Below, piece by piece: positions 1-11,193 of a stretch of 64,000 nt of DNA. The position numbers were made by a program, and so were the translations under genes. How positions within the stretch are numbered: the stretch's first letter is position 1; each line of letters opens with the position of its first letter. The DNA is from Enterobacter cloacae subsp. cloacae ATCC 13047. Lineage in GTDB: Bacteria > Pseudomonadota > Gammaproteobacteria > Enterobacterales > Enterobacteriaceae. The stretch lies in NCBI RefSeq assembly GCF_000025565.1, contig NC_014121.1:2604001-2668000 (forward strand). The letters are read 5' to 3'. The notes beneath the pieces are model-generated. The model was not told the origin of the DNA and searched no databases. It worked only from the letters and a program-made list of their open reading frames with translations.

Positions 1-358
1 TCTCGTGACCGTCTCATTTGCCCTGATGTTCCTGATGCCCGCGCTGGGCCTTCATGGACAGCTCATCCTGATTGCCCTCTCCGCCGTCGGGTTCGATCTG
101 GGTCTGCAGTCAAGCCTGGTGGCGCATCAGAATCTGGTGTATAGCCTTGAGCCGCAGGCCCGTGGACGCCTGAACGCCCTGCTCTTTACGGTAATCTTCA
201 TCGGCATGGCACTGGGCTCTGCGCTGGGCAGTAATATCTATACGCTGGCGGGATGGACCGGGGTGGTCGCGCTTGCGACGGTATGCGGCGTCATTGCGCT
301 GGTCATTCGCCTGATTGAGAGCGCTCGCGTCAGCGCCGTGCAGGCAGACATCGCCTAA
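1..358 (+). CDS. MFS transporter, C-terminal part (truncated by window edge)
   Basis: Only the last ~119 residues are present; the frame is open from the first bases of the window. The peptide is almost wholly hydrophobic, with about four membrane spans. Residues GRLNALLFTVIFIGMALGSALG-like resemble the loop and span that begin the last helices of DHA1-type drug/solute exporters. Substrate cannot be read from this fragment. It converges on flgL, and its stop codon lies in the A-run that forms the U-tract of the flgL terminator. In E. coli the neighbour of flgL is rne, so the locus differs here. Confidence 0.75.
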   Translation, partial: LVTVSFALMFLMPALGLHGQLILIALSAVGFDLGLQSSLVAHQNLVYSLEPQARGRLNALLFTVIFIGMALGSALGSNIYTLAGWTGVVALATVCGVIALVIRLIESARVSAVQADIA

Positions 359-388
359 AAAAAATGCCCAATCCAGACGGATTGGGCA
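357..388 (-). terminator. Rho-independent terminator of flgKL
   Basis: A perfect 10-bp inverted repeat (TGCCCAATCC at 365-374, GGATTGGGCA at 379-388, loop AGAC) is followed on the minus strand by an eight-T run (complement of 357-364). It ends the flgKL transcript. The U-tract overlaps the TAA stop of the converging MFS gene. Confidence 0.9.
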
Positions 389-434
389 GTCAAAACATGC
401 CCAGTTTCAAGACATGTTCTAAGAGGTAAAGATG

Positions 435-1388
435 TTATTTGTTCAACTGGAACAGCGACATACCCTGCATATCGCTAAACGCTTTATAGGACGCCTGCAA
501 GGCAGCCTGCTGCATAATGTAAGAAGAAATGGCACTGTTCCAGTCAACATCGACCAAATCGCTCATCTGCTGAGTCTGCCCCAGCGCACGGTCATCGCCC
601 AGGTTATCGAGTTTTTCCAGTTCGTTCATCTTGGTACCCACATCCGCCACGACGGTAAGGACATTGTTCTGGGTATTGGTGATGCCGATCTGTGCATCAG
701 AAATCGCTTTGTTCTGCACTTCCGCCGCCGCAGAGTCGTTATCAACAGGAACCTTGAGCGCGGAAATCGCCGAGTCGAGGATCTTGAACATATTCGTCTC
801 GCCATAACCGCCGCCAGGCAGTTCTTTGGCGTTACTGGTAATACTTTCGAAGATCTGCTGACCAGTGTGGCTAATCACCATATTACGGGCGGTATCAACC
901 TGCTGAGAGATGGCCTGAGTTCCCCCGTTGTAATCACCGGTAACGGAATCAAACGGTGGCGCTTCGGTCTTATAGCCAGCAAAAATATACCGACCATTAC
1001 CATCCGCTGAGTTTGCCAGGTTCATCAGCTGATCGCGGATACCCTGCAAGTCACTCGCCAGTGACAGACGATCGTCATCACTTAACGTGCCATTTCCTGC
1101 GTTAACGAGTTTCTCTTTCGCACTGGTAATTGCCGCGTTAACCTGGCTCAGCACGTTATCTTCCAGAGAGACTTTTTGCGTGGCGAATGTTCTCGCCAGG
1201 GCAAACTGGCTATTCTGGGATTGAGATTGTGACAACACAACCGCCTGCGACGCCGCAATAGGATCGTCCGACGGACGGTTAACACGCTTACCGGTGGACA
1301 TTTGTTCACCGTAGCTCAGCCACTTACTCTGGGAATCGGTGATTCCCCGCATGTTCTGGTCGTACATCATCTGGGTGCTAATACGCAT
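435..1388 (-). CDS. flgL: Flagellar hook-filament junction protein FlgL (HAP3)
   Basis: 317 residues, the same length as E. coli FlgL. The start MRISTQMMYDQNM and the end region with QQAALQASYKAFSDMQ are the paired terminal helices shared with flagellin, which form the D0/D1 coiled coil. FlgL forms the second ring of junction proteins between the hook and the filament and is exported by the flagellar type III apparatus. It lies 14 bp downstream of flgK and shares its sigma28 promoter; the terminator at 357-388 ends the unit. Confidence 0.97.
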   Translation of the reverse strand: MRISTQMMYDQNMRGITDSQSKWLSYGEQMSTGKRVNRPSDDPIAASQAVVLSQSQSQNSQFALARTFATQKVSLEDNVLSQVNAAITSAKEKLVNAGNGTLSDDDRLSLASDLQGIRDQLMNLANSADGNGRYIFAGYKTEAPPFDSVTGDYNGGTQAISQQVDTARNMVISHTGQQIFESITSNAKELPGGGYGETNMFKILDSAISALKVPVDNDSAAAEVQNKAISDAQIGITNTQNNVLTVVADVGTKMNELEKLDNLGDDRALGQTQQMSDLVDVDWNSAISSYIMQQAALQASYKAFSDMQGMSLFQLNK

Positions 1389-1402
1389 TTTTCACCTCAG
1401 CC

Positions 1403-3040
1403 TTAGCGAATATTGATAATTGCATCAAAAAGCGTGCTGGCAGTTTGTAAAACCTGCGCATTGGCAAGGTAATACTGCTGATAGCGCTGCAGGTTGCCAT
1501 ACTCTTCGTCGAGGTTTACCCCAGAGATGGACTGCTGCTGCTTAGTCAGTTGCGTCGCCACATTCGCTTTCGTTTCGCTGCTGGTTTTCAGCGCGGCGGT
1601 TGAGCTGCCGACCGTACTGACAAGGGAAGCATAGGCATCGTTGAAAGTCTTATTGCCGCCAACAACCTTACTGTTTTGCAGATCGAGCAGTTTTTGGCCA
1701 TTGCGGTTGTCGCTCTCGCCGCCGTTGCTTGCGGATGCCATAGCCAGTTTGGACTCATCTTTGAACTTGAGCTCCATATTGACGATGACATCAGAAACAG
1801 GCTTGACGATGAAACTGTCTTTGGCGTTCGCGCTACCGGTCACGTTGACGCTCAGGCCATCAAAGGAGAGATTGCCACTTGCGTCCGGGGCCATGGTGAA
1901 GCTGGTTTTATCCGAACGGGTGATAGTCCAGTCGGTGCCGTTAAACTGCAGCTTATAATCGGTGGCCTGCACTTTGGTGCTGTCTGCCACAGTGGCCGTC
2001 ATTGCGGCCGTACCGGTATTGCGACTGTTGGTTACCACGGCTGGCGAACCAAAGTCGAACAGCTTGCCACCGGCATCGCCATTGGCATCAAACCCGGCTT
2101 CATGCTGCTTATTCATCGCGTCCGCAAAGGCCAGTGCCAGCTGGTTGAGGTTGTTACGCGCTTTATCCAGATCTTCTGAGCGGAACGTAAACAAGCCCCC
2201 CAGCGAACCGGTGGTGACCATTTTCTCGGGAATTTCGACGTTGCCGGACACCTCATCGCTGTAGGCGATAGTCGTCCGGGTCGGATCGGCGCTGGATTTC
2301 ACCGCAGCTAACTGGTTTGCTTTGCTCCCCTGCACCAGGCTGTAACCGTTTCCAAAGGAGACGTTATAGGTGCCACCGTCCTGAACAGCCACTTCAACAC
2401 CCACAATTTGGTTCAGCTCACTCACCAGCTGATCGCGCTGATCCAGCAGGTCATTTGGCGATGAACCGGCCCCTACGCCGGTAAGACGGGAAATCTGATC
2501 GTTCAGATTCGCAATCTGTTTTGCGTAGTTGTTGATCTGCTCAACGCTTGAAGCGATGGCGGTATTAACCTGAGAATCCTGATCGCGAAGATACTGGTCG
2601 TTCGTTTTAAACTGATTGACCAGACCATCCGCTTTTCCCAGCACCGTCTGTCTTGCGGCCGGGTCTTCCGCGTTGCTCACCAGCGTTTGCAGGCTTTTAA
2701 AGAAATCCTGAAGCGTCGTCGAAAGTGAGTTGGTGGAATCAGAGAGCACATCGTCAATTTTTGACATCTGCTGATAGCGCGTCGTCAGACCGCTACTCTG
2801 CGTTTGCGCGGCGCGCAGTTGGTTGGTGATGAAAGCATCATATTCACGCTGCACACCAGACACATACACCCCGTTGCCCACCCAGCCACCGCCGGTCAGC
2901 GTGCTGTTAGACGCACCCAGCACGGTCGTCTGGCGGGTGTAACCTGCCACGTTATAGCTTGAAATGTTATTACTGACGGTATTGAGTGCCGCCTGAGCAG
3001 CACTGAGGCCACTCATGGCGCTGTTAATCAAACTGGACAT
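1403..3040 (-). CDS. flgK: Flagellar hook-associated protein FlgK (HAP1)
   Basis: 545 residues, close to the usual ~547. The N-terminus has the rod/hook family signature (NTVSNNISSYNVAGYTRQ); the C-terminus (NLDEEYGNLQRYQQYYLANAQ region) forms the pairing helix. FlgK is the first junction protein laid on the hook. I chose the ATG at 3038-3040, preceded by AGGAACCTCC, rather than the upstream in-frame ATG at 3067, because MSSLIN is the family start. A sigma28 promoter lies just upstream (3083-3109). Chaperone FlgN is encoded at 11492. Confidence 0.96.
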   Translation of the reverse strand: MSSLINSAMSGLSAAQAALNTVSNNISSYNVAGYTRQTTVLGASNSTLTGGGWVGNGVYVSGVQREYDAFITNQLRAAQTQSSGLTTRYQQMSKIDDVLSDSTNSLSTTLQDFFKSLQTLVSNAEDPAARQTVLGKADGLVNQFKTNDQYLRDQDSQVNTAIASSVEQINNYAKQIANLNDQISRLTGVGAGSSPNDLLDQRDQLVSELNQIVGVEVAVQDGGTYNVSFGNGYSLVQGSKANQLAAVKSSADPTRTTIAYSDEVSGNVEIPEKMVTTGSLGGLFTFRSEDLDKARNNLNQLALAFADAMNKQHEAGFDANGDAGGKLFDFGSPAVVTNSRNTGTAAMTATVADSTKVQATDYKLQFNGTDWTITRSDKTSFTMAPDASGNLSFDGLSVNVTGSANAKDSFIVKPVSDVIVNMELKFKDESKLAMASASNGGESDNRNGQKLLDLQNSKVVGGNKTFNDAYASLVSTVGSSTAALKTSSETKANVATQLTKQQQSISGVNLDEEYGNLQRYQQYYLANAQVLQTASTLFDAIINIR

Positions 3041-3082
3041 GGAGGTTCCTTTTATTCGTTCAGACACGAGTCCTGATGAAAG

Positions 3083-3109
3083 TTATCGGCAGCCTCCACC
3101 GGGACTTGA
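3083..3109 (-). promoter_or_regulatory. Sigma28 (FliA) class 3 promoter of flgKL
   Basis: On the minus strand TCAAGTCC, an 11-nt spacer and GCCGATAA match the FliA consensus TAAAGTTT-N11-GCCGATAA, with a perfect -10 element. It lies 43 bp upstream of the flgK ATG, in the flgJ-flgK gap. Confidence 0.88.
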
Positions 3110-3115
3110 GAAGTT

Positions 3116-4069
3116 TCAGAACAGATTTTCGATATCTGTGCTATAGGCTTTGCTGACTTTCTCGCCCATCGATTTAAGCTGCTGAATCATGCTGGTGAGC
3201 TTACGCGCATAGTTCGGGTCGGTGGCATAGCCCGCATTTTGCAGGGCCTGCGCACCCTGCTCAGGCGTAGCCGCCTGCGTAACGGCGGCATAACGCGGGT
3301 TGCGGCTCAACAGGCCTACATAATCGGACAACGCTTCCAGATAAGAGCTGTAAACGCGGAATTTTGCTTTGATCTTCACCGCCGCTCCGTTTTCATATTC
3401 GGTGGTGGTGATCTCCGTTGTCGGCCCCTTCCAGCTGGCATTCGCCTTCACGCCAAAGATGTTGAAGCTCGGCTCGCCGTTTTCTTTACGGATCTGGCGC
3501 TGACCCCAGCCCGATTCCAGCGCGGCCTGGGCCAGAATCAGGTGATGTGGTACCCCACTCTGTTCACTGGCAAGACGGGCCGGCAGCGAAAGCTGTGCCA
3601 GGAAGTCTTTGCTGTCGCCGGAGAGCGGCTCATCGCTGCTCACCGTCGCCTTCGGTATCGCTTTACGCACCATTTGCTTCAGCGCCTGGTTCTGATAGCT
3701 GGTCACCGTTTGCAGGTCGAACTTCATCGGCACCTGCTGCGGCTCATCCTTCGGCTGGATCCCCTGCGCGGCTTCGGTCTGTTTGACTATCATGTCAGCC
3801 AGACCGAGCCCTTTACCGGCGGTCATCTGCTGAGCAATCTGTTGGTCATACATGCTGGTATACAGGCGCGTTGAATCACTGCTGAACATGCCGTCTTTAG
3901 GCAGGGTTTCACGCATGCTCTTCAGCATCATCTGTACAAACATCCCCTCCACCTGGCGGGCGACCGGGCGGATATTCGCCGCCGGGTCTTTGCCTGCCTG
4001 GGTTTTCAGTTCGTTAAGCGACTGGGCATCCCAGGCCGCGCTGGTCAACAGTTTGCTATCGGTCAGCAT
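3116..4069 (-). CDS. flgJ: Flagellar rod-cap / peptidoglycan hydrolase FlgJ
   Basis: 317 residues (E. coli 313). The N-terminal third (to about residue 110) is the rod-binding domain, with the FVQMMLKSMRETLPKDG segment. From about residue 165 comes a glucosaminidase-type domain (SGVPHHLILAQAALESGWGQ) with the expected catalytic Glu in AALESGWG. FlgJ caps the growing rod and opens the periplasmic wall. Its ATG overlaps the flgI stop by one base (TGATG), so the two are probably translationally coupled. Confidence 0.97.
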   Translation of the reverse strand: MLTDSKLLTSAAWDAQSLNELKTQAGKDPAANIRPVARQVEGMFVQMMLKSMRETLPKDGMFSSDSTRLYTSMYDQQIAQQMTAGKGLGLADMIVKQTEAAQGIQPKDEPQQVPMKFDLQTVTSYQNQALKQMVRKAIPKATVSSDEPLSGDSKDFLAQLSLPARLASEQSGVPHHLILAQAALESGWGQRQIRKENGEPSFNIFGVKANASWKGPTTEITTTEYENGAAVKIKAKFRVYSSYLEALSDYVGLLSRNPRYAAVTQAATPEQGAQALQNAGYATDPNYARKLTSMIQQLKSMGEKVSKAYSTDIENLF

Positions 4070-5166
4070 CAGATGATTTCCAGTTTGGCGCGCAGACAGC
4101 CCGCACTTTGCATGGATTGCAGAATAGACATCAGATCCATCGGCGTTGCCCCCAGGGCATTCAGGGCACGCACCACGCTGTTGAGGTTGGCACTGGAGCG
4201 TACGCTCTGCAGCGAGCCCCCGCTCTGACGCAAATCGATCTGGGTTTGCGGCGTTACCACCGTCTGCCCACCACCAAACGGGGTATCCGGCTGGCTGACG
4301 TTGGCGGAGCGGTTGACCGTTACCGAGAGGTTACCCTGCGCCACGGCGCAACTGTCCAGCGACACTTCACGGTTCATCACCACCGAACCGGTACGGGAGT
4401 TGATGATCACTTTGGCATCCTGAACAGGGACATTCACTTCCATGTTCTGGATATCGGCCAGCATGCGCACCTGGTTGCTGCCGCCCGTTGAGGTGCGGAT
4501 CTGCACGGTACGGGCGTCCAGCGCCGTCGCACTGCCATAGCCGCGGCTGCGGTTGATGGTGTCGGCGATCTGCTGCGCCATGGTGAAATCTTCGTTGTTC
4601 AGCTGCAGGTTGATGGTATTCCCCGCGCCGAACTGGGTCGGCAGTTCACGCTCAATGATTGCACCGTTAGTGATACGCCCGCCGTTCAGCTGGTTGACCT
4701 GCACGCTGCTGCCGCCTGCAGAGGCCCCCGCGCCGCCCACCAGAATGTTACCCTGCGCCAGGGCATAAACCTGGCTATCCACCCCTTTCAGCGGAGTCAT
4801 CAGCAGCGTACCGCCGCGCAGGCTTTTGGCGTTACCCATGGAGGAAACCACCACATCGATGGTCTGCCCCTGACGCGCAAACGCCGGGTAGGAAGCGGTT
4901 ACCATTACCGCCGCCACGTTTTTCAACTGCATGTTGGTGCCCGCCGGTACGGTGATACCGAGCTGGGACAGCATGTTGTTCAAGCTCTGGGTGGTGAATG
5001 GCGTCTGGGTGGTCTGGTCACCCGTGCCATCCAGGCCAACCACCAGACCATAGCCAATGAGGGAGTTTTCACGCACGCCCTGAACGCTGGTGAGATCGCG
5101 AATGCGGTCAGCCTGGGCAAATGTTGCCACCAGCATCAGCGCCACGGCGAAGATCGATTTAAACAT
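4069..5166 (-). CDS. flgI: Flagellar P-ring protein FlgI
   Basis: 365 residues, standard length. A cleavable signal peptide ([19 protein letters not shown]) leads into the mature start [21 protein letters not shown], typical of the P ring. The protein assembles around the rod in the peptidoglycan layer with help from FlgA. It sits 12 bp after flgH in the flgBCDEFGHIJ unit. Confidence 0.98.
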   Translation of the reverse strand: MFKSIFAVALMLVATFAQADRIRDLTSVQGVRENSLIGYGLVVGLDGTGDQTTQTPFTTQSLNNMLSQLGITVPAGTNMQLKNVAAVMVTASYPAFARQGQTIDVVVSSMGNAKSLRGGTLLMTPLKGVDSQVYALAQGNILVGGAGASAGGSSVQVNQLNGGRITNGAIIERELPTQFGAGNTINLQLNNEDFTMAQQIADTINRSRGYGSATALDARTVQIRTSTGGSNQVRMLADIQNMEVNVPVQDAKVIINSRTGSVVMNREVSLDSCAVAQGNLSVTVNRSANVSQPDTPFGGGQTVVTPQTQIDLRQSGGSLQSVRSSANLNSVVRALNALGATPMDLMSILQSMQSAGCLRAKLEII

Positions 5167-5178
5167 GGGTCACCTCGC

Positions 5179-5877
5179 TTACATCGGCGATAAATTAAGG
5201 AAGAAGCGCTGCAGCCAGCCCATATTTTGCGCTTCGTTGATATAGCCGTTACCGACGTACTCAATGCGCGCATCCGCCACCTGGGTGGACGGAACGGTGT
5301 TGGTGCCGCTGATGGTGCGAGGGTTAACCACACCGGAGAAGCGAATGAATTCAGTGCCCTGGTTAATGGCGATCTGTTTTTCACCCACCACATGTAAATT
5401 GCCGTTAACCAGCACCTGGTCAACCGTTACCGTCAGCGTGCCGCTGAAGGTATTGCTGGCGTTCGCGCCACCTTTACCGTTAAAGGTATTGCCGCCAGAC
5501 GCCTCAACATCCGCACGTGCATTACCGAAGAGTCCCTGCAGATAGCGCGGTACGGTATCGAAGCCAAAATTGGTTTTGCCATCGCGGCTGGCATTCGCCG
5601 ACGAGCTCTTGCTCGCGCTGACGTTCTCCTGCAGCACAATGGTCAGGGTATCGCCGACGTTACGCGGGCGACGGTCTTCAAACAGCGGCTGATAACCATA
5701 GTTGATCGGCTGCGCGGTCTGGAAAATGGAGCCGTTCACCACTGGCGCAGGGCCAGGAACGGGTTGGGCGGTCGTCGCACCCTGGACCAATGGTTTAGAC
5801 GGGATCCAGGCACATCCGCTAAGGGTGACGGCCAGAACAGTCAGAATCGGATAACGAAACGCCGCGTTTTTTTGCAT
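5179..5877 (-). CDS. flgH: Flagellar L-ring lipoprotein FlgH
   Basis: 232 residues from [10 protein letters not shown], matching E. coli FlgH; an ATG three codons earlier (5886) is possible. A lipobox (LSGC) near residue 20 marks lipid attachment. The central [24 protein letters not shown] stretch and the C-terminus [10 protein letters not shown] are near-identical to the family. FlgH forms the outer-membrane bushing of the flagellar rod. Confidence 0.97.
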   Translation of the reverse strand: MQKNAAFRYPILTVLAVTLSGCAWIPSKPLVQGATTAQPVPGPAPVVNGSIFQTAQPINYGYQPLFEDRRPRNVGDTLTIVLQENVSASKSSSANASRDGKTNFGFDTVPRYLQGLFGNARADVEASGGNTFNGKGGANASNTFSGTLTVTVDQVLVNGNLHVVGEKQIAINQGTEFIRFSGVVNPRTISGTNTVPSTQVADARIEYVGNGYINEAQNMGWLQRFFLNLSPM

Positions 5878-5934
5878 TGCCTTCATCTTCGAAAACAGGG
5901 AGCCGGTGCGGCGTTCACCGCACCGGGCTGCACC

Positions 5935-7484
<1,550 letters not shown>

Positions 7485-7504
7485 TGCGCTTTCCTGTTAG
7501 CCGC

Positions 7505-8713
7505 TTAACGCAGGTTAACCAGCGTGTTGAGGATCTGATCCTGGGTCTTGATGGTCTGCGCGTTCGACTGATAGTTACGTTGCGCGACAATCATGTTCAC
7601 CAGCTCTTTACTCAGGTCAACGTTAGACGCTTCCAGCGCACCGTTGGTCAGCGTACCGAAGTTACCGGAACCCGCGGTACCCAGCAGCGCGACGCCGGAG
7701 GACTGCGTGGCAGACCAGACGTTGTCACCTTCAGACTTCAGACCTTCGTTGTTGGCGAAGTTTGCCAGCACGATCTGGCCCAGAACCTGGGTCTGTTCGT
7801 TGGAGTAGTTACCGACCACGGTGCCGTCGTCGTTGATCTGGTAGCTCACCAGGTCGCCCGGTTTAAAACCATTCTGGCTGGTTCCGACGATATTGTTCGC
7901 ACCGGTGTTCTGCTGCATGGAGTTCGCAAAACTCATGGCGAAGGTCGCAGGTGTGGCACCAGGAATGGTCGCGGTAGTCAGGTTGATGTTGCCACCGCCG
8001 ATCAGCGTACCGTTGTTGTTGAAGGTCAGCGTCGTGGCGAGAGAGGCCGTGCTGCCTGCCACGCTACCGTCCTGGGCATACACTTTCCAGGAGTTAGCCG
8101 GGGTCGCATCTTTAACGTAAAACAGGTTCATGTTGTGCGCATTACCCTGGCTGTCAAAGACGGTTACCGTACCTTTTTTGTTGTAAGTATCCGGGTTGGC
8201 CGGATCAAAGGCGGTGGTCGGTGCGGTATCGGTGGAGTTGAGGTTAATCTGCTGGGAAGCCGTGGTGGTGGCCTTCGCGGCCATCAGCGTGGTCGGGATA
8301 TTAATAGGCTGTGGGTTCGCACCGGTCTGAACCGTTGATGGCGTCCCGGCAACCGGATAACCGGTTAATTGCATCCCCTGCATGTTCACCAGGTTACGGT
8401 TTTCGTCCAGCTTGAACTGGCCGTTCCGGCTGTAGAACACCGAGCCGTTAGCATCGACCATACGGAAGAAACCGTTCTGGCTGATGGCAACGTCCAGGCC
8501 ACGACCGGTATTGGTGGTGGTGCCGTCGGTAAAGTCCTGGGTAATGCCTGCAACTTTTACGCCCAGACCCACTTTGGAACCGGCAAACATATCTGCAAAT
8601 GAAGCAGAACCGGATTTAAAACCATAGGTCGCGGAGTTGGCGATGTTGTTGCCAATGACGTCCAGGTTGGTGGCCGCAGCATTCAGGCCGCTGACCGCTT
8701 GAGAAAAGGCCAT
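7505..8713 (-). CDS. flgE: Flagellar hook protein FlgE
   Basis: 402 residues. The N-terminal axial motif (ATNLDVIGNNIANSATYGFKSG) and C-terminal VNMIVAQRNYQSNAQTIKTQDQI helix frame a Thr/Asn-rich central region that forms the exposed hook domains. About 120 copies build the hook on the FlgD scaffold, whose gene is immediately upstream. Confidence 0.98.
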   Translation of the reverse strand: MAFSQAVSGLNAAATNLDVIGNNIANSATYGFKSGSASFADMFAGSKVGLGVKVAGITQDFTDGTTTNTGRGLDVAISQNGFFRMVDANGSVFYSRNGQFKLDENRNLVNMQGMQLTGYPVAGTPSTVQTGANPQPINIPTTLMAAKATTTASQQINLNSTDTAPTTAFDPANPDTYNKKGTVTVFDSQGNAHNMNLFYVKDATPANSWKVYAQDGSVAGSTASLATTLTFNNNGTLIGGGNINLTTATIPGATPATFAMSFANSMQQNTGANNIVGTSQNGFKPGDLVSYQINDDGTVVGNYSNEQTQVLGQIVLANFANNEGLKSEGDNVWSATQSSGVALLGTAGSGNFGTLTNGALEASNVDLSKELVNMIVAQRNYQSNAQTIKTQDQILNTLVNLR

Positions 8714-8739
8714 GACTTACTCCTGATAAGTGTTAAGGC

Positions 8740-9450
8740 TTAGATAATCTGCCGAACTTCGTCGAGTGTGGTGGTACCAGAAGTACCCAAATCCAGTTTG
8801 TTGCCATCGCTACCTTTAATGACGCCCTGGACCAGCGCAAACTGCAGCGGCTGAGCCACCAGCTGGGTAGAGCCATTGCTGGCACTGATTGCCACTTTGT
8901 AAGAACCGTTTGGCGCTTTGGTGCCGTCGGCCAGGCTGCCATCCCAGGTAAAGGTATGAACGCCCGCCTTCAGTTCGCCGATATCAATCGTGCGAACCAC
9001 GGCGCCGGTAGCGTCGGTGATCGTCGCGGTGACTTTGTCGGCCGCCTGCTGCAGCTCAACGCCAAACGGCGTGGTGGTGGTGGTCGTATTGCCTTCGGTG
9101 GTGCTGGTGCCCGCCAGGATCGTGGTGCCCGGGATCATCACCCCGTGACCAATCAGGCTCGCAGCCTGCAGGGACTGGCTGTTATCAATTTGCCCGGAAA
9201 CAGAGCCGAGGGTGGTATTGAGTTTCTCAATGCCGCTGACGGTACTGATTTGCGCAAGCTGCGTGGTCAGTTCGTTGTTCTGCATGGGGTTGGTGGGATC
9301 CTGGTTCTTCAGCTGTGCCACCAGCAGCGTCAGAAAGCTGCTTTGCAGATCGGAGGCGTTACTTCCCGTCAGGGAGCTGGAACCCGTCGAACTTTTGGCG
9401 CCACTGACGCCCGAGTTCGTTGGATCATTCACATTAACGGCGATGGACAT
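8740..9450 (-). CDS. flgD: Flagellar hook-cap scaffold protein FlgD
   Basis: 236 residues (E. coli 231). The N-terminal half has the conserved FLTLLVAQLKNQDPTNPMQNNE segment. The middle carries a Thr-rich linker, and the C-terminal half has the FlgD Ig-like/Tudor fold signature (FTWDGSLADGTKAPNGSYKV). FlgD caps the growing hook and is later discarded. Confidence 0.97.
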   Translation of the reverse strand: MSIAVNVNDPTNSGVSGAKSSTGSSSLTGSNASDLQSSFLTLLVAQLKNQDPTNPMQNNELTTQLAQISTVSGIEKLNTTLGSVSGQIDNSQSLQAASLIGHGVMIPGTTILAGTSTTEGNTTTTTTPFGVELQQAADKVTATITDATGAVVRTIDIGELKAGVHTFTWDGSLADGTKAPNGSYKVAISASNGSTQLVAQPLQFALVQGVIKGSDGNKLDLGTSGTTTLDEVRQII

Positions 9451-9461
9451 GCATGTCTCCT

Positions 9462-9866
9462 TTACTGGCCGAGAGTGAGGGTTTTGAGCATCATGCTCTT
9501 CACGGTATTAAGCACTTCGACGTTTGCCTGGTAGCTACGTGAGGCGGACATGGAGTTCACCATCTCCCCCACCACATCCACGTTTGGCATTTTCACGTAG
9601 CCGTTCGCATCCGCCAGCGGGTTGCCGGGCTCATACACCAGCTTGTCCGGTGCCTGGCTTTCCACCACGTCAGAGACTTTCACCCCGCCCGTCGCCGCGC
9701 CTGGTGCAGCATCCACCTGGAACACTACCTGCTTTGCACGATAAGGCTGTCCGTCAGGTCCGGTCACGCTGTCGGCGTTCGCCAGGTTACTGGCAGCCAC
9801 GTTCAGGCGCTTGGACTGCGCGGTTAACGCCGAGCCGGCGATATCGAAAATATTCAGCAAGGCCAT
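9462..9866 (-). CDS. flgC: Flagellar proximal rod protein FlgC
   Basis: 134 residues, exactly the usual length, with rod motifs at both ends ([18 protein letters not shown] and [24 protein letters not shown]). Its start codon directly abuts the flgB stop codon with no spacer. Confidence 0.98.
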   Translation of the reverse strand: MALLNIFDIAGSALTAQSKRLNVAASNLANADSVTGPDGQPYRAKQVVFQVDAAPGAATGGVKVSDVVESQAPDKLVYEPGNPLADANGYVKMPNVDVVGEMVNSMSASRSYQANVEVLNTVKSMMLKTLTLGQ

Positions 9867-10286
9867 TTATCCGTTGCCCCCCTGCAGGACGTTCATCATG
9901 CCTTTGATCTGTCCGCCGAGTACGGTCAGGCCCATCTGGTATTTCAGGCTGTTATCGGCAAACTGCGTACGCTCCCGGTCCATATCCACGGTGTTACCGT
10001 CGAGTGAAGGCTGGTCGGGAATGCGATAAAGTAAATCGGTCGTGGGCGCCGTCATCGCCTGAGCAGGAATATGGCGTGAGGAGGTCAGAGCGAGCGCGAC
10101 ACCGCTCCCTTCTGCACGTCCACGCTCCATCACTTTTTTAAGCTCACTGGAAAAATCAATATCGCGCGCCTGATACCCTGGCGTATCGGCGTTGGCAATA
10201 TTAGCGGCTAAAATCTCCTGCCGCTGGGCGCGTAAATTGAGCGCTTCCTGCTGAAAACGTAACGCGGCGTCGAGTTTATCGAGCAT
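9867..10286 (-). CDS. flgB: Flagellar proximal rod protein FlgB
   Basis: 139 residues, first gene of the flgBCDEFGHIJ operon. The N-terminal motif ([21 protein letters not shown]) is the consensus of axial flagellar proteins. FlgB is the base of the rod. The start is preceded by GGAGGAGA. The divergent promoter region with flgA carries the expected FlhDC-type palindrome. Confidence 0.98.
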   Translation of the reverse strand: MLDKLDAALRFQQEALNLRAQRQEILAANIANADTPGYQARDIDFSSELKKVMERGRAEGSGVALALTSSRHIPAQAMTAPTTDLLYRIPDQPSLDGNTVDMDRERTQFADNSLKYQMGLTVLGGQIKGMMNVLQGGNG

Positions 10287-10347
10287 GTCTCCTCCGCTGA
10301 TGGCAAAATTTCAGTTCACAGCTTAAATCTCACCCCGTCCCCCCTAT

Positions 10348-10390
10348 CGACGGAATAAGCGCAAAATGCGTCGCTATTTATTCCGTTGAT
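10348..10390. promoter_or_regulatory. Probable FlhDC operator between flgB and flgA
   Basis: An imperfect inverted repeat, CGACGGAATAAGCG then about 10 nt then CGCTATTTATTCCGTTG, resembles the FlhD4C2 box (two ~16-nt arms flanking a 10-12-nt gap). It lies in the divergent flgB/flgA promoter region, as expected for class 2 flagellar genes. Assignment is by pattern only. Confidence 0.7.
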
Positions 10391-10443
10391 GCAAAACCAC
10401 TGCAGGTAGAATCCTCTCAATTCGGGTAACGGTGGAATGTGCG

Positions 10444-11100
10444 ATGCAAACGTTAAAACGCGGCCTGGTGGCTACGGCCCTGCTTTTCAGCCCCCTGGTA
10501 CAGGCTGAAGTACAGGATCAACTGACGGCTTTCTTTGCTCAGCAACTGGCGGGCTTTAGCGATGAAGTCAACGTCACCGTGCGCACGCCACCTAATCTCT
10601 ATCCCTCCTGTGAGCAGCCGTCGTTCAGCGTAACGGGCACCACAAAACTGTGGGGGAACGTGAACGTGCTGGCGCGCTGTCCGGGTGAAAAACGCTATTT
10701 ACAGGTTGCGGTACAGGCGACGGGCAATTATGTTGTGGCCGCCGTTCCCATTGCTCGCGGCAGCATGTTGCACGCCAGCAGCGTGACTCTGAAACGCGGT
10801 CGTCTGGATCAGCTTCCGCCGCGCACCATGCTTGACATTAACCAGGCACAGGATGCCGTCAGCCTGCGTGATGTCGCGCCAGGCCAGCCGATACAGCTCT
10901 CCATGCTGCGTCAGGCATGGCGGGTTAAAGCGGGTCAGCAGGTGATGGTGGTGGCCAACGGCGATGGTTTTCAGATAAACAGTGAAGGGAAGGCATTAAA
11001 CAATGCCGCGGTGGCGCAAAATGCCCGCGTCAGGATGTCCTCAGGCCAGGTGGTTAGCGGAACCGTCGATTCTGATGGGAATATTCTGATTAACCTATAA
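10444..11100 (+). CDS. flgA: Flagellar P-ring assembly chaperone FlgA
   Basis: 218 residues from MQTLKRGLVATA, preceded by GGTGGA; an ATG four codons upstream (10432) is less likely. There is a signal peptide of about 22 residues. The SAF-like domain (ATGNYVVAAVPIARGSMLHASSVTLKRGRLD) and C-terminal NARVRMSSGQVVSGTVDSDGNILINL-type end match the family. It is a periplasmic chaperone for FlgI polymerisation. Confidence 0.96.
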   Translation: MQTLKRGLVATALLFSPLVQAEVQDQLTAFFAQQLAGFSDEVNVTVRTPPNLYPSCEQPSFSVTGTTKLWGNVNVLARCPGEKRYLQVAVQATGNYVVAAVPIARGSMLHASSVTLKRGRLDQLPPRTMLDINQAQDAVSLRDVAPGQPIQLSMLRQAWRVKAGQQVMVVANGDGFQINSEGKALNNAAVAQNARVRMSSGQVVSGTVDSDGNILINL

Positions 11101-11106
11101 TCTTTT

Positions 11107-11133
11107 TAAAGAAATCGCTGCGACTGCCGATAA
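11107..11133 (+). promoter_or_regulatory. Sigma28 (FliA) promoter of flgMN
   Basis: TAAAGAAA, an 11-nt spacer and GCCGATAA form a near-perfect FliA promoter starting 7 bp after flgA. flgM can thus be made both by read-through from flgA (class 2) and from its own class 3 promoter. Confidence 0.9.
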
Positions 11134-11193
11134 ATAATCAACTAATGATGATGTCAGGCGCCAACGCCGCGAACCCTCGATGAGGACAACACT

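Noticed and set aside
11101..11193. Possible extra small gene between flgA and flgM
   Set aside because: The gap is accounted for by the sigma28 promoter and the flgM leader.
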